From Nitrosomonas sp. Is79A3 (GTDB lineage Bacteria; Pseudomonadota; Gammaproteobacteria; Burkholderiales; Nitrosomonadaceae), in contig NC_015731.1 in assembly GCF_000219585.1 (NCBI RefSeq), positions 992,001-1,056,000 on the forward strand: a stretch of 64,000 nt of DNA. The letters run 5' to 3'. The notes under the pieces were generated by a model, which was given only the letters and a program-made list of their open reading frames with translations, ran no database searches and was not told the origin of the DNA. Positions 38,588 to 47,923 of this stretch are shown here, one piece after another. The stretch's first letter is position 1. The number at the start of each line of letters is the position of its first letter. The translations under genes were made by a program, and so were the position numbers.

Positions 38588-39895
38588 ATGACACACATCC
38601 AACCTTTTATCGCGCGCCGGCAGCTGTTGGCATCCAAAATGCATGGCGGTGTCGCTATTGTCCCAACGGCCCCGGAACGGCTACGTAATCGGGATGCACA
38701 TTATTCTTACCGGTTTGACAGCTATTTTTATTATTTAACGGGTTTTCGCGAGCCTGAGGCTGTGCTGGTACTCATTGCCGCGACAGAACAAACACCGGCA
38801 AAGCATGTTTTGTTTTGCCGCGAGAAAGACATGGAACGCGAGATATGGGATGGTTTTCGCTATGGTCCGGAAGCTGCCAAAGAAGCTTTTGGTTTTGATG
38901 AAGCGTATCCGATTGCCAAACTGGATGAATTGCTCCCCAAACTATTGGCGGATCAGCCTGCTGTTTACACCGCATTGGGACAGGATCATACGTGGGATCA
39001 GCGCATCGTCGGCTGGTTAAGTCGGGTGCGAGAACAATCGCGCACAGGCGTAGTTGTGCCAGGTGAAATTCATGATTGCCGGGCACTGCTGGATGAAATG
39101 CGCCTGATTAAAGGGACGGATGAATTACAAATAATGCAGCGCGCGGCAGATATTTCGACCCAGGCGCATCAGCGAGCGATGCAGACAACTCGCCCGGGAA
39201 TGCGTGAGTATGAAATTGAAGCGGAAGTGCTCTATACTTTTTACCGGCATGGTGCGCAAGCGCCAGCCTATACATCCATTGTTGCCGGTGGTGCCAATGC
39301 CTGCGTGTTACATTATGTGGAGAACAATGCCGAGTTGAAATCAGGTGATTTATTGTTGATTGATGCCGGTTGTGAGCTGGATGGCTATGCATCGGATATT
39401 ACCCGGACATTCCCGGTCAATGGAAAATTCAGCACAGTGCAGAGGGATGTTTATCAACTGGTTTTGGCTGCACAGGCTGCGGCACTATCGCAAGTGAAAC
39501 CGGAAAATAACTGGAACGATCCGCATAAAGCTGCATTGCATATACTGGCGCAAGGCTTTATTGATCTGGGATTATGTCAGGGTAGTGTGGATGCCGTGCT
39601 GGAATCGGAAGATTACAAACGTTTTTATATGCACCGGACCGGGCACTGGCTGGGAATGGATGTGCATGATGCCGGTGAGTACAAACAAAAAGGCGACTGG
39701 CGTCTGCTGCAACCCGGTATGGTATTGACTGTAGAACCGGGATGTTATATTCGTCCGGCGGATAATGTGCCGCAACATTTCTGGAATATCGGGATACGCA
39801 TCGAAGACGATGTGATTGTCACACAAACCGGCCATGAACTTTTGACGCTGGCAGCACCCAAAACCATAGCCGAGATAGAGGAGCTCATGCAATGA
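38588..39895 (+). CDS. pepP: Xaa-Pro aminopeptidase PepP
   Basis: 435 residues. N-terminal creatinase-like domain, then the pita-bread metalloprotease. The five metal ligands can be placed: two aspartates in LLIDAGCELDGYASDITRTF, the histidine in HRTGHWLGMDVHD, and the glutamates in TVEPGCYI and IRIEDDV. It removes N-terminal residues preceding proline. It follows murU by 40 bp, and its stop overlaps the next start (ATGA), so the row probably forms one operon. Confidence 0.95.
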   Translation: MTHIQPFIARRQLLASKMHGGVAIVPTAPERLRNRDAHYSYRFDSYFYYLTGFREPEAVLVLIAATEQTPAKHVLFCREKDMEREIWDGFRYGPEAAKEAFGFDEAYPIAKLDELLPKLLADQPAVYTALGQDHTWDQRIVGWLSRVREQSRTGVVVPGEIHDCRALLDEMRLIKGTDELQIMQRAADISTQAHQRAMQTTRPGMREYEIEAEVLYTFYRHGAQAPAYTSIVAGGANACVLHYVENNAELKSGDLLLIDAGCELDGYASDITRTFPVNGKFSTVQRDVYQLVLAAQAAALSQVKPENNWNDPHKAALHILAQGFIDLGLCQGSVDAVLESEDYKRFYMHRTGHWLGMDVHDAGEYKQKGDWRLLQPGMVLTVEPGCYIRPADNVPQHFWNIGIRIEDDVIVTQTGHELLTLAAPKTIAEIEELMQ

Positions 39896-40263
39896 ACGAT
39901 GAAGAAAGGAAAATTATTATCAGCAAGGTTTCTGAATACCGTCAGAATGAATCGGGAGAATATCACCGTGTGCCGCCGATATCTCCCGTCAACCGCTGGA
40001 TTACCATTGCAATACTTATTCCGGTTGTCGCGCTCATGGCTGTATTGGGTGTTTTCTTTTTTGCGGCTTTCCTTGCTTTACTCGTAGTGGCAGTCGTGGT
40101 GGTCGGAATACGCTTCTGGTGGCTGCGCAGAAAATTTGAAAACGCAATGCATCAACCTGATGATATAAATCGGCAAGCTGAAGCAGATCAGACGATTATC
40201 ATCGAAGATGCGCAAATTATTGAAGAAACGGAAGTTCACCGGACTGAGCAAAAGAAACACTAG
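39892..40263 (+). CDS. Small membrane protein of unknown function
   Basis: 123 residues. A polar N-terminus (about 1-40) is followed by one long or two close membrane helices (WITIAILIPVVALMAVLGV and FFAAFLALLVVAVVVVG) and an acidic cytoplasmic tail. No family recognised. The ATG overlaps the pepP stop by 4 bp, so it is translationally coupled to pepP. In related bacteria ubiH often follows pepP, and this is not ubiH. Confidence 0.75.
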   Translation: MNDEERKIIISKVSEYRQNESGEYHRVPPISPVNRWITIAILIPVVALMAVLGVFFFAAFLALLVVAVVVVGIRFWWLRRKFENAMHQPDDINRQAEADQTIIIEDAQIIEETEVHRTEQKKH

Positions 40264-40616
40264 ACTAGTATGGGGCGGTTTATCTGCTGTACAGATGCAT
40301 TTAGTTTGCCTGCAAGAATGAGAGCGAAGGCCATTTATCATCGTTATAGAGTAGTTCTCTCACCCATCACTTTTTTCACCCGTATCCAAAAACTCCATAG
40401 CTTTTCCCTTTATTATCAAACTCGCTGTTGAAATTTAAAGAAAAATAGCATCGAGTTATTATATTACTTTATAAATTCTTAGGTTGGCCGTTACTAAATG
40501 GGTTCATTTTAGAACATAGGATCCGTTGTGGTCTGTGTGATTTAATTTATCAGTATTAATTGGGGTGGCAGGTTAATGAATTTGCCGTTTCTTTTCTACT
40601 TTCGATATTGAGTTCT
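40264..40616. other. 353-bp AT-rich intergenic region, nothing recognised
   Basis: No ORF with a ribosome site, no strong hairpin and no convincing FliA promoter. A TAAA and GCCGTTAC pair near 40470-40495 has 11 rather than 15 bases between. It presumably contains the promoter of the HD-GYP gene. Confidence 0.35.
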
Positions 40617-41816
40617 ATGATAAAAAAAGTACAAGCTGGCGACGTTCGATTGGGTATGTATATTCATGAAATTAAGGGGAACTGGTTAGAGCATCCGTTT
40701 TGGAGAAAATCTTTCCTACTGGATCAGCAGAAAGACCTGGATAAACTCCTGAGTTGTGTCCTGGAAGAAATATGGATTGATACCAATAAAGGCCTTGATG
40801 TTGCCGTAAGCGAACAAACGCAAACTGCAAATATGGTTAATCCTGATTCAGACATACCAAAAACTGAAACACCACGTCCGCCTAAAAAAGTTTCGGTAGG
40901 TGAGGAGCTGGATGCTGCAAAAAAAATACATAAAAAGGCAAAAGAAACGGTTACTACCATGTTCAGCGATGTTCGCATGGGTAAAGCGCTTGAAATCGAA
41001 GAAGCAGTATCGTTGGTCGATGAAATTAATCAATCCATGGAACGGAACTCGAATGCGTTACTCAGTCTGATCCGGCTAAAAACTGTCAATGAGTATACTT
41101 ACTTACATTCCGTTGCGGTTTGTATGCTGATGGTTGCAGTGGGAAGACAACTAGGGTTAAGTGGTGAACAGCTCAGACAAGCTGGCGTTGCCGGGTTACT
41201 CCATGACATTGGGAAAATGGCAATTCCCAGTGAAGTACTGGATAAGCCTGGAAAATTGACGGATGAAGAGTTTACTATTATCAAAAGCCATCCACAACGC
41301 GGCTGGGAAATACTTAAATCCTGTTACCAAGTTCATGAATCAGCTTTGGATGTTTGTTTGCATCATCATGAACGTGTGGATGGGCACGGATATCCGGAAA
41401 AATTATCCGGTGATGCGCTTACTTTATTTGCACGTATGGGGGCGGTTTGCGATGTTTATGATGCAATTTCTTCAAGCCGCTGTTACAAGAATGCTTGGTC
41501 GCCTGCTGAATCAATCCATAAAATGGCGACATGGAGCGGTCATTTTGATGAAAAGGTTTTCCAGGCTTTTGTTAAAACAATTGGTATTTATCCTACCAGT
41601 ACTTTGATAAGACTCAAATCCGGGCGATTGGGCGTGGTGATTGAGCAATCCCAGAAAAAATTGACAACGCCGATTATTAAGATTTTCTTTTCTACGCGAT
41701 CGAATGCGCATATTCCGGTAGAAATTATAGATTTGTCAAAAGGAACAGATAATATTGAAAACATTGAAGACCCGATTAAATGGGGTTTTGATATCAATAA
41801 AATACAAGGAATATGA
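40617..41816 (+). CDS. HD-GYP c-di-GMP phosphodiesterase with DUF3391
   Basis: 399 residues from ATG 40617 (MIKKVQAGDVRLGMYIHEI). The longer frame to 40560 has no ribosome site. The N-terminal domain is DUF3391, the usual partner of this HD-GYP class. The HD pair is in GLLHDIGKMAIP and the GYP motif in HHHERVDGHGYPE. It should hydrolyse c-di-GMP to GMP or pGpG and opposes the two GGDEF enzymes in this window. It stands alone, convergent with trmB. Confidence 0.92.
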   Translation: MIKKVQAGDVRLGMYIHEIKGNWLEHPFWRKSFLLDQQKDLDKLLSCVLEEIWIDTNKGLDVAVSEQTQTANMVNPDSDIPKTETPRPPKKVSVGEELDAAKKIHKKAKETVTTMFSDVRMGKALEIEEAVSLVDEINQSMERNSNALLSLIRLKTVNEYTYLHSVAVCMLMVAVGRQLGLSGEQLRQAGVAGLLHDIGKMAIPSEVLDKPGKLTDEEFTIIKSHPQRGWEILKSCYQVHESALDVCLHHHERVDGHGYPEKLSGDALTLFARMGAVCDVYDAISSSRCYKNAWSPAESIHKMATWSGHFDEKVFQAFVKTIGIYPTSTLIRLKSGRLGVVIEQSQKKLTTPIIKIFFSTRSNAHIPVEIIDLSKGTDNIENIEDPIKWGFDINKIQGI

Positions 41817-41880
41817 GTGATTCAGCGCTCTGCGCTTTAACAGGTTGTTAACAGAACATCTACTGTAAAACGCCGGTAAC

Positions 41881-42546
41881 TCAGTTTCTCTGAAAAATCA
41901 AATCCCAAACGCCATGCCCGAGCTTGAGTCCTCTTTGCTCAAACTTGGTCAATGGCCGGTATTCCGGCCGTGGCGCATAATCTGTTGCGGTGTTGGCGAG
42001 TTGGGATTCCTGACTTAAAACCTGCAGAATTTGTACGGCATAGTCTTCCCAGTCGGTAGCCACATGGATATACCCGCCCGTCATTAAATGTGCACACAAA
42101 TGAGTAACCAGCGCCGGTTGGATCAATCTGCGTTTGTGGTGCCTGGCTTTAGGCCAGGGATCGGGGAAAAAGATGTGAATGCCATGCAAACATTCTGCGG
42201 GCAGCATGTGTTCCAGTACTTGGACGGCATCATGTTGGATGATACGTAAATTCGTCAATTCGAGATGCTCGATTTGATTGAGCAGACTGCCGACTCCGGG
42301 CGTATGTACTTCAATTCCCAGATAATCATTTTCAGGATGCGCCGTTGCGATAGTCGCGGTACTCTCGCCCATGCCGAATCCGATCTCCAGGATTTTGGGT
42401 GCCGGGCGGCCGAAAACTTGGTCCAGATCTAGCCGGTTCTCGCCAAATGGAATGCCAAACCGGGGCAGTAATGTTTCACAGGCGCGGCGTTGCGCATTGG
42501 ATAAGCGCCCTTGGCGAAGAACGAAGCTGCGTATGGTTTGTTGCAT
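41881..42546 (-). CDS. trmB: tRNA (guanine-N7)-methyltransferase TrmB
   Basis: 221 residues from ATG 42546, just after thiG ends. The frame is open to 42720, but that would overlap thiG by 140 bp and add a low-complexity segment. Motifs: SAM site [13 protein letters not shown], then [13 protein letters not shown] and the family signature [19 protein letters not shown]. The enzyme makes m7G46 in tRNA. A rare start further upstream (42642) remains possible, since no strong ribosome site precedes 42546. Confidence 0.9.
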   Translation of the reverse strand: MQQTIRSFVLRQGRLSNAQRRACETLLPRFGIPFGENRLDLDQVFGRPAPKILEIGFGMGESTATIATAHPENDYLGIEVHTPGVGSLLNQIEHLELTNLRIIQHDAVQVLEHMLPAECLHGIHIFFPDPWPKARHHKRRLIQPALVTHLCAHLMTGGYIHVATDWEDYAVQILQVLSQESQLANTATDYAPRPEYRPLTKFEQRGLKLGHGVWDLIFQRN

Positions 42547-42580
42547 CGTCTGGTAAAATTGGGGGCGTGCGTGCGGGGAA

Positions 42581-43405
42581 TTAGGCCGGTTTACCTGTTG
42601 CTGATTTCTTTGTAACTGTGTCTGAATTGGCGATGACGCCATCCGTTGGCGAGCTGGGGCTGGCGCTGTAGAGTTTTTTTGCCATGCGTCCGGCCAGATA
42701 CGCTTCACGTCCGGCTTCAACGGCTTTGCGCATTGCGGATGCCATCAATACCGGATTTCTGGCTGCAGCAATCGCCGTGTTCATCAGTACGCCATCGCAA
42801 CCCAATTCCATCGCAATGGTTGCATCGGACGCCGTGCCGACACCCGCATCGACCAATACCGGGATTTTTGCATTGTCGATGATGATTTGCAGATTCCATG
42901 GATTCAAAATGCCCATGCCCGAGCCAATTAACGAAGCCAACGGCATGACGGCGACACAACCCATGTCTTCCAGTTGTTTGGCAATAATCGGATCGTCCGA
43001 AGTGTATACCATCACCTGAAAATCCTCCTTGATCAGAATCTCCGCGGCTTTCAGGGTTTCCACCATGTTCGGATACAGTGTTTTGGGATCACCCAGCACT
43101 TCCAGTTTGACCAGACTGTGCCCATCCAGTAATTCACGCGCCAGGCGCAGTGTGCGCACCGCGTCTTCAACGGTATAACAGCCCGCTGTGTTGGGTAATA
43201 AGGTGTATTGCGAGGGCGGCAAAACCTCCAACAGATTGGGTTCATTAGAATTTTGCCCGATATTCGTGCGCCGGATCGCGACAGTAATGATCTCAGCACC
43301 GCTTGCTTCAACGGTTGCGCGGGTTTCGTTGAAATCCTTGTATTTACCTGTGCCGACCAGTAACCGGGATGTATAGATTTTGCTGGCAATAACTAAGTTA
43401 TCCAT
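42581..43405 (-). CDS. thiG: Thiazole synthase ThiG
   Basis: 274 residues. ThiG builds the thiazole ring of thiamine from DXP, dehydroglycine and ThiS thiocarboxylate. The imine-forming lysine is about K100 in [16 protein letters not shown], and the barrel motifs [18 protein letters not shown] and GVLMNTAIA are present. The C-terminal tail of about 20 residues (serine, threonine and lysine rich) goes beyond the usual end. It follows thiS by 47 bp, and trmB follows in turn. Confidence 0.95.
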   Translation of the reverse strand: MDNLVIASKIYTSRLLVGTGKYKDFNETRATVEASGAEIITVAIRRTNIGQNSNEPNLLEVLPPSQYTLLPNTAGCYTVEDAVRTLRLARELLDGHSLVKLEVLGDPKTLYPNMVETLKAAEILIKEDFQVMVYTSDDPIIAKQLEDMGCVAVMPLASLIGSGMGILNPWNLQIIIDNAKIPVLVDAGVGTASDATIAMELGCDGVLMNTAIAAARNPVLMASAMRKAVEAGREAYLAGRMAKKLYSASPSSPTDGVIANSDTVTKKSATGKPA

Positions 43406-43452
43406 GAAATTCTTTTTTGTACCAAAGGTATATTTGTTGAATAGCGCGAGAT

Positions 43453-43656
43453 TTAACCGCCACCGACGGCCACCACAACTTCCAGCTGATCCCCATGAAC
43501 CAGAATTTGTTCCGAGAATTGGCTGCGCGGAATAATCTCGCCATTGCGCTCTATGGCGATGCGTTTGCCGTGCAATGCAAGATGGTCGATAAGCTGCGTC
43601 ACGTTAATCGGCGACTCAAATTGCTGCGGTTGTCCATTAATGGTGAGTTGTATCAT
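43453..43656 (-). CDS. thiS: Sulfur carrier protein ThiS
   Basis: 67 residues with a ubiquitin-like fold and the terminal GG (VVAVGGG) that is adenylated and thiocarboxylated. It donates sulfur to ThiG, encoded next. No TPP riboswitch consensus (CTGAGA, then the conserved purine-rich second half) was found in the 316 bp upstream. Confidence 0.93.
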   Translation of the reverse strand: MIQLTINGQPQQFESPINVTQLIDHLALHGKRIAIERNGEIIPRSQFSEQILVHGDQLEVVVAVGGG

Positions 43657-43972
43657 AGATGATAAAGCAGGGATTGATATTTCAGGTTAGCCAAATGATG
43701 AACAATCAAAAATCAGGATGAATTTTATCATGTGGGGATTGGGTAATTTGAAAAATTTATGGATATTACTTTGAGTCGGCTCAGTTTTACTAAAACGGCT
43801 GTTGAAAAACTATCTGTGTTGCTAGTATTGGATTCGTGATTCGGTACCTGACCCCGGCGGCTTACCTCAGCGACTTGTCTGAAAAAAACTTAGATAATTA
43901 CTATTTGAATCAATTTTTTTATAAAACATCTTTATAATGGACGATTGGAATGTCTATCAATAATTACATGGT
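43657..43972. other. 316-bp region between thiS and the HEPN-like gene, containing a repeat
   Basis: Holds the first copy of a 38-bp repeat (43818-43855) described separately and an AT-rich promoter-like stretch ending TTTATAATGG near 43931-43940. Nothing else was recognised. Confidence 0.45.
43818..43855 (+). repeat. Direct repeat A flanking the HEPN-like gene
   Basis: Core GTATTGGATTCGTGATTCGG followed by TACCTGACCCC. It matches 44731-44767 at roughly 85 percent over about 37 bp in the same orientation. The 43973-44608 gene lies between them. Confidence 0.75.
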
Positions 43973-44608
43973 GTGGTTCCCTTGAGATTGAGCAGATTTG
44001 AAATAGTCGGAGGAGTAGCTGCGCTTCTAGCGGCAATACATGTGGCTAAAAAAAACGATAGAATCGACCATAGTGCACTTATACTACTCAGTGTTGCTGC
44101 CCTCTCCTTCCTGCTTCCAGAGTTGGTCACTCTGTTCTCAAAAGTAAAGAAGGTCAAATGGGGAGAATTCGAAGCGGAATTTGAAAAAGATCTCCGAAAG
44201 TTGGAACAGAAGATTGTCGTTGCGGAGAGCGAAACGCGAACAAGTAAGCGTTCTAGTGGCGTTAGTTATGCACCGCTGTATGATTCATACGTCAAAGAGT
44301 ATCAAAGTATAGTGTCGAGTCCGTTGCCAGGACGTGAAAAAATCATTCTAGGTGCAGTGCTTGCTGAGAGAATGATCCAAGAGACTGTTAATGAACTGGA
44401 GTTAAGTAAATCTGGTCGATTAGGTGCCAGAACGGGGATGCAACTCCTTTTAGAAGAAGGATTTATCACATCATCCGAGGTCGATGCATTCGAGGAATTC
44501 TGGAAAGTCAGAAATACGGCAGTACATGGGCCTGCAGATGGTCTTTCGGAGCATCAAATCTCGCGCCTTCTCGATTTGCTGTGGCGTTTGGTTAAAGTTT
44601 TCGGTTGA
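43973..44608 (+). CDS. Membrane-anchored protein with HEPN-like RNTAVH motif, function unknown
   Basis: 211 residues from a GTG start (uncertain, other GTG or TTG starts are near). Two membrane helices (about 9-24 and 33-55) are followed by a charged linker and a helical cytoplasmic domain. Near the end FWKVRNTAVHG gives R180-x4-H185, the Rx4-6H pattern of HEPN ribonucleases. This is also seen in DUF4145-like proteins of defence loci. Nuclease activity is an inference. The gene is flanked by direct repeats and has no functional neighbours, which suggests it was acquired. Confidence 0.65.
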   Translation: MVPLRLSRFEIVGGVAALLAAIHVAKKNDRIDHSALILLSVAALSFLLPELVTLFSKVKKVKWGEFEAEFEKDLRKLEQKIVVAESETRTSKRSSGVSYAPLYDSYVKEYQSIVSSPLPGREKIILGAVLAERMIQETVNELELSKSGRLGARTGMQLLLEEGFITSSEVDAFEEFWKVRNTAVHGPADGLSEHQISRLLDLLWRLVKVFG

Positions 44609-44730
44609 AATACCCAATAAAGTGCTAGTAAGGGTGGGGCCAAAGGGTGGGGCCAGGTCGCGAATTGAGAATATAGCCGATGTAGCCGATGAATTAAATT
44701 TGATTTTTGTTTTGTAACCTGGTGGTGTGC

Positions 44731-44767
44731 GTTGCCGGTATTGGATTCGAGATTCGGTTCCTGACCC
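44731..44767 (+). repeat. Direct repeat B flanking the HEPN-like gene
   Basis: Core GTATTGGATTCGAGATTCGG followed by TTCCTGACCCT. Partner of 43818-43855. Between this copy and the gene, at 44634-44668, lies a short tandem GGGTGGGGCCAAA unit and an inverted relative of the same motif (CCAGGTCGCGAATTGAG). Confidence 0.75.
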
Positions 44768-44885
44768 TAACGATTATCGCCTATCATGCCGCAGGCCATA
44801 TCAGTATAAGCAAGCGACATTAAATTGAAGCCGGGGCACGCCAAATAGCGAACCCAGGCTTGCAACTATGCAATCCCTTGCGGGA

Positions 44886-45875
44886 TCAGATGCCGAAACC
44901 GCCAGGTGAATAGATGAAGTCATCAGCGGCAAGTGCCGTGCCGATCACCTTGATGGCCATATCGGCTGTGCCATCACCGTTGGCATCGGCCTGAAGCGTC
45001 TGAACGCCCGCTGCCGTTGTCACCCGCAGTTCGGCCCCACCGGTTGCCGAGAAAGCCGACGCGCCAATAAAGGTCTGCGATGCGGTGAATTGTAGGGGTG
45101 CCAGCATGATCAGGTCTTCAGCGCCATTGAAATCCGTGATCGTGTCGGCTGCGGCCACCGTGGAATCGGCCAAGTTGTCAAATACAAATCGATCAGCGCC
45201 AGTGCCACCCGTCAACCGGTCGGTGCCAAGCGAGCCCGTCAGGCGGTCGTTCCCCGCATCGCCACGCAGCGTGTCTGCACCAGATGAGGCGAGAATGTTG
45301 TCATTGCCATCGCCACCGGACAGGGTGTTACCTGTGGTTTCTCCGAATTCGCCGCCAAAGATATTGTCGTTTCCGCCAGCGCCGTTGATGATGTCGCTGC
45401 CATTGAAGCCATAAAGATCATTGTCGCCGTTCGAGCCGGTGATCGTATCATTGAGGTTCGAACCCCAGACCTGCTCGACATTAACAATCGTATCGTATCC
45501 ATCAGCCTTTGTATTCTGGGCCTTGGTAATACGAAGATCAACAGTCACCCCGCGCGTGCCCGTGACCCCGCGATAGTCCACCGCATCATATCCCAGCTCG
45601 CCGTCCAGATAGTCGTTACCAGCACCGCCGATCATGCCATCATTGCCGTTGCCACCAAACAGCCGGTCATTGTCAGCGCCGCCATCCATCGTATCGTGAC
45701 CGTCCATACCATAGATCGTGTCGCGTCCTGTGCCACCGAACAACTTGTCACTGCCTAAAAATCCAGTGATTGTGTCGTTGCCGCCAAGGCCATATATTTC
45801 GTCGCCAATCCCGTTGATATCCACATTCAGCGCAGTGAGAATGTCGTTCAATTCAGTTCCATTAATGATGGCCAT
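44886..45875 (-). CDS. RTX-type calcium-binding protein, probably type I secreted
   Basis: 329 residues. Nonapeptide repeats of the GGxGxDxLx type fill about residues 25-110 and 140-245 (LFGGTGRDTIYG, MIGGAGNDYLDG, LRGDAGNDRLTG). A serralysin-like C-terminal domain follows (FVFDNLADSTVAAADTITDF). There is no N-terminal signal peptide and no catalytic domain. RTX proteins leave by type I secretion using a C-terminal signal, but no ABC/MFP exporter is nearby. The GC-rich codon use differs sharply from its neighbours and suggests transfer. Confidence 0.88.
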   Translation of the reverse strand: MAIINGTELNDILTALNVDINGIGDEIYGLGGNDTITGFLGSDKLFGGTGRDTIYGMDGHDTMDGGADNDRLFGGNGNDGMIGGAGNDYLDGELGYDAVDYRGVTGTRGVTVDLRITKAQNTKADGYDTIVNVEQVWGSNLNDTITGSNGDNDLYGFNGSDIINGAGGNDNIFGGEFGETTGNTLSGGDGNDNILASSGADTLRGDAGNDRLTGSLGTDRLTGGTGADRFVFDNLADSTVAAADTITDFNGAEDLIMLAPLQFTASQTFIGASAFSATGGAELRVTTAAGVQTLQADANGDGTADMAIKVIGTALAADDFIYSPGGFGI

Positions 45876-46146
45876 TCGCTTCTCCTTGTTTTAGTAATTT
45901 GTGCCAATATGATTAGAGGCATATAGTAAAAATAAACGCTTTTTTCTCAAATTCATTATATATAAATCGAATATTTGGTCAAGCGTATTGGAAAACCATG
46001 TTGGAAGACCCAAATTCCGCGAATGGATTATTATTCTCTTTCTTTAGAGCGTCGAAGTAAGCTTGTGGTAGCGGGTTTGCGGGTAAATGGCATAAGCGGC
46101 GAGTTGTGAAAGTTTAGAGAAGCATAGGGCAGGCTGTGAATTCTTG

Positions 46147-46751
46147 ATTCGCGACCTGAACATCCCGCTAGAATTTTCAAGTGTTTTCGTCGATTTTTTT
46201 ACGTATCTCATAGGCACGATTTTGTTTCAGCATTCTGAATATAATACGGCAAAGCTGTCGGCCAAGCGCCCGAATTGCCTGATTATGTGATTTCCCCTCA
46301 ATCCGTTTTTTCTCATAGTAACGCTGTGATTCAGGTACGCATTTTCGATGCTTGTCTACAGCGGCCATCATCGCGGTTTTGGCGCGTTTGTTGACATGTT
46401 GCGGTGCTTTTGAACCTCGAAACTTCCCTGAGCTGTTATCAAGGTTGGCCATTCCCAAATAGAGCGCCAGACTGCGTTCGCTAGCAAATCGATCAATGGT
46501 GCCAATCTCGCCCGCCAACTCTGAAGCACAGATCACAGCGAACCCTGGAATACTGTCAATTAACTGCGCAGCTTGGGATTCTTGCATTAACATCTTGCAA
46601 CGTAATTCCAATGCTTTGATGTCGTTTTTGAGCGCCAGGATACGCCGGGCATCTTCAATGATCATCTCGCCGACCCATTCCACTTCATGACTAAATGACG
46701 CATGCGATTGCCATGCGACAATACTATCGGCGTACTTGCGGCCCACACCAG
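46147..46751 (-). mobile_element. 3' fragment of an IS110-family element
   Basis: The minus strand matches the second half of the complete IS110 element (about 51795-52402) closely, up to and including the right end GGTCGCGAAT. The upstream half is replaced at 46751/46752 by the 3' end of an IS256 copy. Confidence 0.85.
46177..46751 (-). pseudogene. IS110 transposase, C-terminal half
   Basis: Encodes the last 190 residues of the IS110 transposase from GRKYADSIVAWQSHASF onward, including the serine-domain region SIPGFAVICASELAGEIGT and the end KKIDENT. It is the same as the intact copy at 51155-52372 as far as the translations show. It lacks the N-terminal DEDD domain. Confidence 0.88.
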
Positions 46752-47923
46752 AGGGTATCCTAAATTTTGTGTAAGTGGCGGTAAATACTGCTGAGGCATC
46801 CTTTCCTCAAACTGAATAGTAAACCTGTTTAACGCAGGTTTCCAATCGCGCAGTGGCATCGTCCATTTCTTGCTGATATTGATCAGTGCCAAATAGAACA
46901 ATTTAGTAACAGCTTCATCATTTGGAAATGAGCTCCTATTTTTACTAACTTTACGTAAACTCATGTTCACCGACTCAATGGCATTGGTGGTGTAAATGAT
47001 TTTGCGTATTTCAGGGGGGTAATCGAAGAACGGAATAATACGCATCCAATTGTTACGCCAGGATTTAGCAATTGGCGGATAAGCATCATCCCATTTCACT
47101 TCAAATTCAGTGAGATATTGCTCTGCCTCGTCTGCTGTTGATGCGCTGTAAACGCGCTTCAAATCAGTTGCAACCAGACCGCGTTTATTCCAGCCCACGT
47201 AATTTAAACTATTACGCACCATATGCACAATGCAAAGCTGTACCGTGGCTTGCGGTTAGACCGCCTCAATGGCTTCAGGAAAGCCTTTTAAGCCATCCAC
47301 ACAGGCGATGAAGATGTCTTGTATGCCACGGTTCTTAAGTTCAGTGACAACGCCCAGCCAGAATTTAGCACCTTCAGTCTGTGAGACCCATAAACCCAGC
47401 ACTTCTTTTTCGCCTTGCATGTTTATGCCAATGGCAAGGTATACGGCTTTGGTACGCACCGCACCGGCATCACGGACTTTGACGTGGATGCAATCCAGAT
47501 AAATGACGGGATAGACTGCATCCAGCGGGCGGGACTGCCATTGCTTCACATCTTCCATCACTGCATCGGTAACGGATGAGATCAGTGTAGGCGAAACCTC
47601 CGCACCATACATCTCGATCAGGTGACTCTGGATTTCGCGTACCGTCATACCACGCGAGTACAGTGATATGATCTTGTCATCAAAGCCAGTCCAGCGTGTT
47701 TGGTGCTTAGAGATCAGTTGTGGTTCAAAGCTGCCCTCGCGATCACGAGGGATTTCAATCGGCAACTCACCAAATTCACCCTTAAGGGTCTTGCTGCTTT
47801 TGCCGTTGCGGGCATTGCCAGTGAGGTTGCTGACAGTAGCATGTTTGTCATGACCCAAGTGCTCAGTCATTTCCGCTTGTAACGCACGTTCAATCAGCGC
47901 CTTGGTGAGTTGCTTAAGTAGTG
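46752..47923 (-). pseudogene. IS256-family element and transposase, copy 1, 5'-truncated with a TAA nonsense codon
   Basis: The minus strand encodes the IS256 transposase from [18 protein letters not shown] onward, with the first catalytic aspartate in [11 protein letters not shown] and the second in [14 protein letters not shown]. Directly after EAIEAV the codon that is TAC (Tyr) in copy 2 is TAA here (47256-47258). The frame then continues as PQATVQLCIVHMVRNS. The N-terminal about 30 codons are lost at the border with the ISNCY-type element (47923/47924). The 3' end runs into IS110. Confidence 0.88.

Noticed and set aside
43657-43972. TPP riboswitch ahead of thiS-thiG
   Set aside because: Neither the CTGAGA half nor the second conserved half of the thi box was found on the minus strand within about 300 bp.
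46662-46751. Apparent IS256-IS110 fusion protein tail
   Set aside because: The IS256 frame runs on past the end of the element into antisense or shifted IS110 sequence only because its own 3' border is fused there. It is not a designed fusion.
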